Of a DNA stretch of 38,446 nucleotides, positions 30,630-38,446 are shown in pieces. Where the stretch lies: assembly GCA_019745005.1 (NCBI GenBank), contig JAIETO010000256.1:1-38446 (forward strand), given 5' to 3'. The translations under genes and the position numbers were made by a program. The notes under the pieces are model-generated. The model worked only from the letters and a program-made list of their open reading frames with translations, searched no databases and was not told where the DNA came from. Positions within the stretch are counted from its first letter, which is position 1; each line of letters begins with the position of its first letter. Origin of the DNA: Burkholderiaceae bacterium. Lineage in GTDB: Bacteria; Pseudomonadota; Gammaproteobacteria; Burkholderiales; Burkholderiaceae_D.

Positions 30630-31697
30630 ATGACCCAACCCACGCAAAGCGTTCTTAGTAAACAACATGCGCTGCATGCCGCAAGGGCAAAACGCGCTCG
30701 CTGGTTGTTGTTGGCGTTGGGCGTTCTGACGTGCTTGAGCTTGGTGTTGGCATGCAGTGTGGGCTCGGTTGCGATTCCGCTAGGGGACTTATTTCCCGCT
30801 TGCTTAGAACTCGTGCGTGGTGAATCACATAGTTTGGCTGCCAGCTTGTTGCAGCTACGTCTTGGGCGCGCGTTGACGGCCTTTGTGACAGGCGGTTCCT
30901 TGGCGCTAGCCGGCGTCATGATGCAGGCGCTATTGCGTAATCCCTTGGCCGACCCCTATGTGCTCGGGATTTCTGGCGGTGCTTCTGTGGGTGCCTTAGC
31001 GGTTTTATTTTTGTTCGGCGTGTCGTGGTTCGTGGATTTGGCCGCCTTCGGTGGCGCGATGGCCGTTGCTGCGTTGTTGTTCTTGCTGGCTTACCGCGAC
31101 TTGCGCGGCATGAGTAACGGCAACGTCGAGGGCAATTCCTCAATTTTATTACTGACGGGCGTGATCATCGCGGCGGGTTGTGGTGCTCTGGTGACCTTGA
31201 TGTTATCGATTGCCGCCGATGGCCAATTGCGCGGCATGGTATTTTGGATGATTGGCGATTTATCAAGCGCAAGCGTGCGTTATTCGGCTTGGTTCATCTT
31301 GGCGCTCAGTTTTATCTTTGCATTGCGTAGTGCACGTGCCATGAACGTAGCAGCCATGCATGCAGACCATGCGGCGACTTTAGGTATTCAGATTGGCAGC
31401 TTACGTCAATCCTTGTTTGTGTTTGCATCTCTACTTACAGCCAGTGCGGTGAGCGGCGCAGGTAGCATAGGATTCGTCGGTTTAATCATCCCGCACGCCT
31501 GCCGCTTTGCCTTCGGCGCTGATCACCGACTCTTGATTCCCGCTGCGACTTTGCTGGGCGGCGCGTTTCTGGTGTTTGCTGATACCTTGGCGCGCACCAT
31601 CGTCGCGCCTCAGCAATTACCTGTGGGGGTGATCACCGCCTTGATCGGCGTACCCGTGTTCCTGCTGCAATTGCATCAGTTAAGGGTGCGCCGATGA
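30630..31697 (+). CDS. btuC: FecCD/BtuC-family ABC permease (probably cobalamin)
   Basis: LRLGRALTAFVTGGSLALAGVMMQALLRNPLADPYVLGISGGASVGAL; IGFVGLIIPHACRFAFGADHR. Confidence 0.93.
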   Translation: MTQPTQSVLSKQHALHAARAKRARWLLLALGVLTCLSLVLACSVGSVAIPLGDLFPACLELVRGESHSLAASLLQLRLGRALTAFVTGGSLALAGVMMQALLRNPLADPYVLGISGGASVGALAVLFLFGVSWFVDLAAFGGAMAVAALLFLLAYRDLRGMSNGNVEGNSSILLLTGVIIAAGCGALVTLMLSIAADGQLRGMVFWMIGDLSSASVRYSAWFILALSFIFALRSARAMNVAAMHADHAATLGIQIGSLRQSLFVFASLLTASAVSGAGSIGFVGLIIPHACRFAFGADHRLLIPAATLLGGAFLVFADTLARTIVAPQQLPVGVITALIGVPVFLLQLHQLRVRR

Positions 31698-32470
31698 ATG
31701 CAGCGGTCTTATTAGAAACCCAATCAATGATGCTCAGAACGCCAAATCGAGTGCTGCTGCGCGAGTTAGATTGGCAGGTGCGCGCGGGGGAGTGTTGGTG
31801 CATTATTGGTCGTAACGGCGCTGGCAAGAGTAGCTTGCTGCGCAGCATTGCTGGCTTGCGAGAAATTGATCAAGGCAGCATTGCCTTGCAAGGGAAAAAT
31901 TTACGTGATTGGGCATTGCCAGCCTTAGCCCGCGTGCGCAGCTATTTGCCGCAAAATAGGAGCGACCCATTCGCCTACAGCGTGATTGAAACGGTATTGA
32001 GCGCTCGTTTTCCTCATGCTGACGTGCATTTTTGGGAATCAGAAGAGGACATCGAAACAGCACAGCGCGCGCTCAAACAGATGGATGTTTTGGAGCTAGC
32101 ACAGCGCGACATACGTACGTTGTCCGGTGGCGAGCGCCAGCGTGTCGCCATCGCCGCGCTGTTAGCGCAAAGCACACCGCTGATGCTGTTAGATGAGCCA
32201 GCCAACGCGCTGGACTTAGCGCACCAAGTCAGTGTCATGCAATGCATGCAGCAACTTTGCGCACAACAGCAGCATGCAGTCATCATGGTCAGCCATGATC
32301 TGAATTTAGCTTACCAAGTCGCCACTCATGTTTTACTGTTGATGGGCGATGGCACCTGGCTTGCGGGCAGCAAAGAAGACATCATGCAGACAGAAAAATT
32401 GGCGCAATGTTTAGGCCAAGCGCTTGTACGCTTCGAGCACCAAGGGCGCGCGTTATTTCTGCCTGCTTAG
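31694..32470 (+). CDS. btuD: ABC transporter ATP-binding protein (BtuD/FecE-like)
   Basis: Walker A GRNGAGKSSLL, signature LSGGERQRVAIAALLAQ, Walker B LMLLDEPANALD; overlaps btuC by 4 nt. Confidence 0.92.
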   Translation: MNAAVLLETQSMMLRTPNRVLLRELDWQVRAGECWCIIGRNGAGKSSLLRSIAGLREIDQGSIALQGKNLRDWALPALARVRSYLPQNRSDPFAYSVIETVLSARFPHADVHFWESEEDIETAQRALKQMDVLELAQRDIRTLSGGERQRVAIAALLAQSTPLMLLDEPANALDLAHQVSVMQCMQQLCAQQQHAVIMVSHDLNLAYQVATHVLLLMGDGTWLAGSKEDIMQTEKLAQCLGQALVRFEHQGRALFLPA

Positions 32471-32482
32471 TCAATCATTCAT

Positions 32483-32561
32483 ATACTGCCAATTTTTTAT
32501 AAAATTGTGTATCTTTTGCGCATGTATTTAAAGCGTTATGAAAAAATACGTGTGGCAGTAT
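32483..32561 (+). repeat. 79-bp intergenic repeat, copy D (ATACTGCC family)
   Basis: atactgccaattttttataaaattgtgtatcttttgcgcatgtatttaaagcgttatgaaaaaatacgtgtggcagtat. Confidence 0.7.
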
Positions 32562-32634
32562 AAATTCTATATTCAAATTTAGCGTTGATAAAGCGTTTAG
32601 CCGATTTGCACGCGATGTCGATGACAATTGATGC

Positions 32635-32715
32635 AAGTCTCACTGCAAAGTCGCAAAGCTCAAAGAGAACCCATCTCATTCTTCGCGACCTCTGCGTCTC
32701 GGCGGTTAGGCTTTT
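32635..32715. repeat. Inverted pair of GCAGAGACGCAGAG-type repeats, second locus
   Basis: aagtctcactgcaaagtcgcaaagctcaaagagaac then ctcattcttcgcgacctctgcgtctcggcggttaggctttt. Confidence 0.7.
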
Positions 32716-32853
32716 GATTTTGTATGTAGCTCCCAAGACGCAATGCTGTTGTATTTGCCATCAAGCTGTGCGGCGCTAGTGGCGCATCAAGTCGCGCCTA
32801 GTTACACTCACGAACTTCAGCGCTTGCTCAAACCCAAACACACGAAAATTAAA

Positions 32854-33189
32854 ATGACTGCCTTTTTAAAAAAATACATGACCGTGATCAACCTGATTTT
32901 ATTCATGTTGTTCTTCTCTTTACTGGCCACAGGCTTGGTGTTGGAGTTACGTTTTGACGAGAGTATTAGAAACATGACCGTGGCGGGTTTTGATCGCGAA
33001 GAGTGGGGCGAAGGGCATTTTTTCTTAGCGATGTCGGTTTTGGGCGGTGTTGTGGTTCACCTGTTGAGTAATCTGAGCTGGATATTGGCTTTGTATCGTC
33101 GAAACAAACGCCTGATTTTTAGCATGATCGGTTTTTTCCTTTTGCTCGCCGCTTTGGTCGCATTTTTGCCAGCCGCATATCCGCAATGA
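32854..33189 (+). CDS. DUF4405-like small membrane protein
   Basis: MTAFLKKYMTVINLILFMLFFSLLATGLVLE...GHFFLAMSVLGGVVVHLLSNLSWI; ATG at 32854. Confidence 0.75.
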   Translation: MTAFLKKYMTVINLILFMLFFSLLATGLVLELRFDESIRNMTVAGFDREEWGEGHFFLAMSVLGGVVVHLLSNLSWILALYRRNKRLIFSMIGFFLLLAALVAFLPAAYPQ

Positions 33190-33389
33190 ACCAATGAGCC
33201 TGTGAGTTTGCGCTGTGAGTGCACTACAGCGTCCATCAGCTTTTGGTATTTGTGACAAAAAGTATCGACAGTGTTGTGCGTTGCAAGATTGAACTTTCTG
33301 TCCGGTAAAATGGTCGAAGTGATGAAAAAATTTCTTGCAATGCCCACGACGCCGTTTGTGCAAAAAAACTCCTCTTCTGATTGACACCT

Positions 33390-35679
33390 ATGCCACCACT
33401 GCCACCTTTGCTAAAGCGTTTTCGACCGTCCCAATTAACTATTGCGCTTCTCTTGGTCTACGGCGTGCCCGCTGCCGCACAACAGACAGCACCCGAGGCA
33501 GAAAAACCTGTCGCCACAAACAAACCCGTCGAAACAAAAACACCCGTCCCAGCAACCGCCCCAACACCAAAGCCTGCGAATCCGGCTGCTGGTGCTGGTG
33601 TACAAAAAGTCGAAATCAGCGGTGCCAAAGGCTATGACGAAAGGCGGCAAGATACCGCTAGCAAGATCGTCGTCACCCAAGAAGAGATTTTGCGCTACGG
33701 TGATACCAATATCGGCGATGTGTTGAAACGCCTACCTGGTGTCACGATAGGCGGCGTGCAAGGGCGGGGAGGCGGGATTCGTTTTCGCGGCTTAGGTAAT
33801 GGCTATACCCAAGTGTTGTTGAACGGCGAACCGAGTCCACCGGGGTTTTCGTTAGATTCGATTTCGCCCGACATTATCGAGCGCATTGAAATCATTCGCG
33901 GAGCTAATGCCGAACTCAGTAATCAATCGATTGCCGGTGCGATTAATATCGTTTTGCGCAAAGCGATCTCTACTGCACAACGCGAAGTAAAACTCGGCGG
34001 CCAAGAAGAGAATGGCCGCTTCGGTGGTAACGCCAGTGTGCAATTGTCAGACAAGGCAGGGCGGCTTTCGTATTCCATATCCGGCAATTTAATCCGCGGG
34101 AATTTTAAGCGACCATCGCAAATTCAGCGTATTGGCACAGATAGTAATGGGCAAGTTGATGAGTTGAGCAATACCGACGCGCTAAGCATCGGCAATTTCA
34201 CCGGAATTGGTTTGGCGCCGCGCATTAATTGGAACTTGGAAAATGGCGATACGATTACCAATCAATCGTTCCTAAACGCTAATCGCTTTATTGGTAGTAC
34301 AACCGAAGTAGATAAAGTGACTTTGGGGCCGTTGCCACCGTATTCCTACGATAACCAACGAAGTAAATCGGAAGCAATCAACTTTCGAAGCAACCTCAAT
34401 TGGGTGCACAAGTTGGCCGATAGCGCAAAGTTAGATGTGAAGTTTGGTGTTGATTTCAATAAGCGCAATACGGACACGACCTTATTAGGTTTTTGACGAA
34501 AACAATGCTCCCAACTTGCAACGTACCTCAGAGTCAAGTTCCACGGACAAAGGATTTACGTGGGTAGGCAAATACACGGCGCCATTTTTTACCGACCATT
34601 CTTTTGTCGCGGGCTGGGATGGCGCGTTCAGTAAGCGCAGTGATATCCGTGACCAGGTCGATGTTTTGTTAGGCACGCAAAATCGCCTACGCCCAATTAA
34701 TTTGAACGAAGATTTCGACGCCGATGTATTGCGTATTGCCGCTTATGCGCAAGATGAATGGGCAGTCAGCAAAGCGTTTTCTGTGTATTTTGGCTTGCGT
34801 TGGGAAGGCTTAACCACGCGCAGTGCGGGCAACACTTACGCCAAGGTGCGCAACACCTCTAGCGTGTTTAGTCCCGTTTTACAAACCTTGTGGAAGCTGC
34901 CCGACAGCAAAAATGATCAAGTGCGCTTTGGTATTTCGCGCACCTACAAAGCACCCAGCACAAATAGTTTGATCCCGCGTCGAAACATATCAAATAACAA
35001 CACAGCTACGAGCGCAGACAGCATCGGTAACCCCAACTTGAAACCCGAATTAGCTTGGGGCGTGGATACCGCGTTTGAACATTTCTTAACCGATGGCGGC
35101 TTGCTCAGCGCGAATATCTACTTCCGCCACATCAACGACATCACACGCACCATCTTGACGTTTCAAAATGGCTTGTACACCAACACACCACAAAACGTGG
35201 GCATCGCCAATACCTACGGCCTAGAGCTAGAGGCAAAGTTCCCTTTGCGCTCAATAATTAAGGATGCACCGAACATTGAATTCCGTTCGAACTTGTCATT
35301 CAACGGCTCACGTCTAAGCACTGTACCGGGGCCGAATAATCGTCTCGACTCACAAACACCCGTCAGCGCTAACATAGGCTTGGATTACAAATTTGATTCA
35401 ATCCCGCTGACCGTGGGCGGCAATTTCAACTTCCAAAACGCGGGACAAGTGCGTATTTCAGAAACCCAAACCAGTTACGGCACACCAAAGCGTGTGCTTG
35501 ATCTTTATGGGCTATGGAAGTTTTCACCAAAAACCAGCCTACGTCTCTCAGCAGGCAACGCGCTGCATCAAGACAATATTGGCGAAAACACGTTTACCAA
35601 CCAAGCTGGCTCACTGCGGCAAATTAATACAACACCGACCCACGTGGCTTTGCGGGCTTTGTTGGAGATGCGGTTTTAA
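33390..35679 (+). pseudogene. TonB-dependent receptor, split by a one-nucleotide frameshift near 34490-34494 (ORFs 33390-34496 and 34516-35679)
   Basis: N-terminal part: plug domain LKRLPGVTIGGVQGRGGGIRFRGLGNGYTQVLLNGEPSPPGFSLDSISPDIIERIEIIRGANAELSNQSIAGAINIVL. Second ORF: outer-membrane barrel ending LRALLEMRF. Removing one T gives continuous ...TTLLGFDENNAPNLQRTSES... Confidence 0.85.
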
Positions 35680-35703
35680 AGACTGATCTACGAAGTAAAA
35701 CTG

Positions 35704-35728
35704 AAGTGGGCGAAAGCCCGCTTTTTTT
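35704..35728 (+). terminator. Rho-independent terminator after TonB receptor
   Basis: aagtgggcgaaagcccgcttttttt. Confidence 0.85.
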
Positions 35729-35837
35729 AAGTGATTTAGCAATTTGTGCCGTTAGATGCATGTGAATTGATTTTTGCTTACACGCATTTTTAGAATTTTA
35801 GGTCACGCTCAATTGCGCGTCACTTACAAACGTATGC

Positions 35838-36248
35838 TTAGTCCTCATTGAGCTTGCTACATAGGTAATGAGAAATTTCCACGCCAATTCCTGTTTTTGC
35901 CGCAAGTTTGATAAAGTTTGGTGGAAAATAAGAGGAATGACTAAAGTATCCTTCATAAGTTGATACACCGAAATCGAGATCGGCATTTTGTACACCTGGA
36001 AACGAAATCATTTTTAAAATGGATGGAGTGTGAATTTCCAAGAATTCAGTTGCGTCTTGAATTTGCTTAGAAAAATCATCAAAATCAGCATCACTAGCTA
36101 AAAAACAGGCACCTGAGTTTTCGTGAAATTTCCCCTTAAGAGTACGTGACTCGCCTCTCTTCCAAGTACGATAAGCATACAGCGAGGATTCCGCTAACAG
36201 CAAATCTATATTCAGTGTCTCGCCTGATATACGCAATATACTACTCAT
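35838..36248 (-). CDS. Uncharacterised protein (DUF4279/immunity-like appearance; tentative)
   Basis: Complete 136-aa ORF on an otherwise empty stretch, beginning MSSILRISGETLNIDLLLAES. Confidence 0.65.
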   Translation of the reverse strand: MSSILRISGETLNIDLLLAESSLYAYRTWKRGESRTLKGKFHENSGACFLASDADFDDFSKQIQDATEFLEIHTPSILKMISFPGVQNADLDFGVSTYEGYFSHSSYFPPNFIKLAAKTGIGVEISHYLCSKLNED

Positions 36249-36279
36249 AGTCGATTTCTATCTTCAAAAAGTAATTGCT

Positions 36280-36768
36280 TTACTTAACGCGCCGCCGACA
36301 AATCAAAGGCAATTGTTCTGGTTTCAGCGTGGTTTTATCCACCCCTTTTATCGTCATTTTCTCTGGGGCTTCTGCGTCGGCACATACCCAAACCACGGGC
36401 ACGATAGGCGCGTCAACAACCACAGCAGGGCGCAGCGTGAGCACTTTGCCTTTGATTGCGCCACTCGCGCGATTGCCAAAAGTGATGTTGATTGCGCCAT
36501 CTTGCACTTGCACGTTGCTCACATAGCTGTTGACGATTTTATCTGCGTCTGGAAGCCCGGCGGCAGTGTTGTCAATGGGCAGCGTTTGTTTTGCTAACCA
36601 CTCCGCCGCAATGGGCTTTTTGACGAAATCTGTGAGGGTGATGGCGCTTTCAATTTGCTCGCGCAACACGCGGAACAAATAGGAAGGCACAGCAAGTGCA
36701 GCAAGAATGGCGATCACTGCGACCACTGCCATCATTTCCAGCATCGTAAAACCAAGGATTTTTTTCAT
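36280..36768 (-). CDS. Type IV pilin-like protein with prepilin N-terminal methylation motif
   Basis: MKKILGFTMLEMMAVVAVIAILAALAVPSYL. Confidence 0.88.
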   Translation of the reverse strand: MKKILGFTMLEMMAVVAVIAILAALAVPSYLFRVLREQIESAITLTDFVKKPIAAEWLAKQTLPIDNTAAGLPDADKIVNSYVSNVQVQDGAINITFGNRASGAIKGKVLTLRPAVVVDAPIVPVVWVCADAEAPEKMTIKGVDKTTLKPEQLPLICRRRVK

Positions 36769-37010
36769 AGCGTGTTAGAAACAAAAATAATTTGACTGAT
36801 GGTGTGAGAACCAGCGACTTTCAGCATCATCTTACCGCAGAGTGATCAAGCAATTGCTAAATGCCGCAACGAAAAAACAAAAGCGCGAGACACAAGTAAA
36901 AAACGAGCGCTGTACCCTTCGCGACACTGCGGCAAAGGCTATCTAAACAATTGGCGAGCGTTTGAGTTAATTCTTGAACGATTGAAAAGTATGTTTTGAT
37001 CACACTTGTC

Positions 37011-37112
37011 ATTCCATTTCCAAATCAATGGTGTCTAGGCGACGAGCCGCAGACAGTGCTGTAGCACGGCAAGGCGAAGGCAACAACGACACGATTGATT
37101 TAGAAGTGGAAT
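37011..37112. repeat. 102-bp element with 25-nt near-perfect inverted terminal repeats
   Basis: attccatttccaaatcaatggtgtc ... gacacgattgatttagaagtggaat (reverse complement attccacttctaaatcaatcgtgtc); inner palindrome gtgctgtagcac. Confidence 0.85.
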
Positions 37113-37176
37113 CAGTCATAATACCGCTCTTTTGCGACCCAATTTCAATCATTTCCGCTCCGTTCTAACTCACTGC

Positions 37177-37794
37177 ATGAATCAAACTTTCCCCTTGTTT
37201 TTTGGCCTTGTAACGACACCGCTTGAATGCTGGTCGTTTGTGTTGTCGCTGATCACCGTCTATTTAAACATTCGACAAATTCACTGGGCATGGTTGTTTG
37301 CGATCTTATCGTCTGGTTTGTACGCTTTCGTTTTCTTCGATGCAAAACTTTATGGCGATATGGGGCTGCAAGGCTTGTTTATCTTGGTTTCTGTTTGGGG
37401 TTGGATGTTGTGGTGGCGCGGTTCGGCGCGCCCTCAAGCTGTGGTGACGGAGTCGGAATCAGCGCTTGTTGTTACGCGATTACAGCGTTCGCAACAATTT
37501 TTCTCTTTACTTGCATGGTTGCTCGGGTTTTTTGTTTTTGCATGGTTCTTAAAAACACAAACTGATACCGATGTGCCTTTTGCAGATGGGTTTTTAACGG
37601 CGGGAAGCGTACTGGGGCAAGTGCTTTTATCGAAGAAAAAAATTGAAAATTGGTTGGTTTGGATCGTGGTCGATGTCTTGTACGTCGCGTTGTACATTCA
37701 TAAGGACTTGATGCTGACAGCGTTTTTATATGCCGTCTTCGTCGTGATGGCGGCGCTTGGTTGGCGGGTTTGGAGTAAAACATGTCAGCGCTAA
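37177..37794 (+). CDS. pnuC: Nicotinamide riboside/mononucleotide transporter PnuC
   Basis: Multi-TM; WSFVLSLITVYLNIRQIHWAWLFAILSSGLYAFVFFDAKLYGDMGLQGLFILVSVWGWMLW; ENWLVWIVVDVLYVALYIHKDLMLTAFLYAVFVVMAALGWRVW; ATG at 37177. Confidence 0.93.
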   Translation: MNQTFPLFFGLVTTPLECWSFVLSLITVYLNIRQIHWAWLFAILSSGLYAFVFFDAKLYGDMGLQGLFILVSVWGWMLWWRGSARPQAVVTESESALVVTRLQRSQQFFSLLAWLLGFFVFAWFLKTQTDTDVPFADGFLTAGSVLGQVLLSKKKIENWLVWIVVDVLYVALYIHKDLMLTAFLYAVFVVMAALGWRVWSKTCQR

Positions 37795-38351
37795 AAACGA
37801 CGGCGCAAGGCGGCATCAAATCAGAAGAAACCTTGGTACAACGCGTCGCCATACTCGGTGCAGAATCGTCCGGCAAATCGCTATTGGCAGAAGCTTTGGC
37901 GAAACAATTCAATACCTGTTGGGTACCGGAATATCTACGAGAATTCGTCGAAGAGAAGCAGCGTGTACCAAAAGCCGAAGAGCAAATTCTGATCGCACGC
38001 ACACAGTTGGCGCGTGAAGATGCGTTAGCAAAAAATGCCCGCGATTGGCTGTTTTGCGATACGACGCCATTGATGACGGCGCTATATAGCCGCTACTATT
38101 TTGGCGAAGCAGATGCAGCACTCGCTGCACTTGAACAGGCGCATCATTATGCGTTTACCATCGTCACGGCAACCGACATTCCGTGGGTGCCCGATGGCTT
38201 GCAAAGGGAATCAGCCGCCACGCGTCAGCGGGTGCATGACGAGCTGATTAGCACTTTAGATGAACGCGAGATCCCGTTTCTGATGGTGGAAGGCAGCGTG
38301 CACGAGCGGGTTGAGCAGGTGCAATTCGCGCTGTCTTTTCTCATGGCATAA
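37782..38351 (+). CDS. NadR-like AAA ATPase / ribosylnicotinamide kinase
   Basis: RVAILGAESSGKSLLAEALAKQFNTCWVPEYLREFVEE; DWLFCDTTPLMTALYSRYYFG; overlaps pnuC. Confidence 0.85.
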   Translation: MSALKTTAQGGIKSEETLVQRVAILGAESSGKSLLAEALAKQFNTCWVPEYLREFVEEKQRVPKAEEQILIARTQLAREDALAKNARDWLFCDTTPLMTALYSRYYFGEADAALAALEQAHHYAFTIVTATDIPWVPDGLQRESAATRQRVHDELISTLDEREIPFLMVEGSVHERVEQVQFALSFLMA

Positions 38352-38446
38352 ATTTTATAGCGCGAACAGCATTCAAATTTTTAGAGCATTTCGAGTAGGT
38401 CAAAAATCGACTTGCGCAGAAAATTTATATACGCGTGGTGCGCCAG

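Noticed and set aside
1-38446. CRISPR arrays, tRNA/rRNA genes, insertion sequences, phage or defence gene clusters
   Set aside because: None recognised on reading; no regularly spaced repeats, no transposase or integrase translations in the ORF track.

Overview
The window looks like a beta-proteobacterial chromosome segment (Oxalobacteraceae/Burkholderiales-like by gene content; taxonomy is inferred). It is densely coding, with no rRNA, tRNA, CRISPR array or transposase that I could recognise. Gene order: 5'-truncated uvrB; a cyanophycin locus (two divergent CphA paralogs on the minus strand, facing an ABC exporter with a zinc-ribbon N-terminal region plus a DUF1854-type protein); GNAT acetyltransferase; MCP; CysB-type LysR regulator; methyltransferase; SCP2-like protein; zinc-ribbon protein; 2Fe-2S ferredoxin; cold-shock protein; LysR regulator; HAD; malate synthase; signal peptidase I; IclR regulator; DgkA; a membrane-anchored MutS-like ATPase; FMN riboswitch-ribB; an MGMT/ATL-like protein; PilZ; cobalamin riboswitch-btuB-btuCD; a DUF4405-like protein; a frameshifted TonB receptor; an orphan protein; a type IV pilin-like protein; pnuC-nadR-like. 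The most notable observations are: (1) two adjacent CphA paralogs with apparently complementary motif loss; (2) an apparently undescribed 79-80 bp intergenic repeat family with ATACTGCC/GGCAGTAT ends, seen in at least three copies plus one rearranged copy; (3) a TonB receptor interrupted by one extra T in a prfB-like 'TTT TGA C' context; (4) two loci of GCAGAGACGCAGAG-type intergenic repeats; (5) a 102-bp element with 25-nt near-perfect inverted ends upstream of pnuC. All calls are from reading the sequence; no database search was run.
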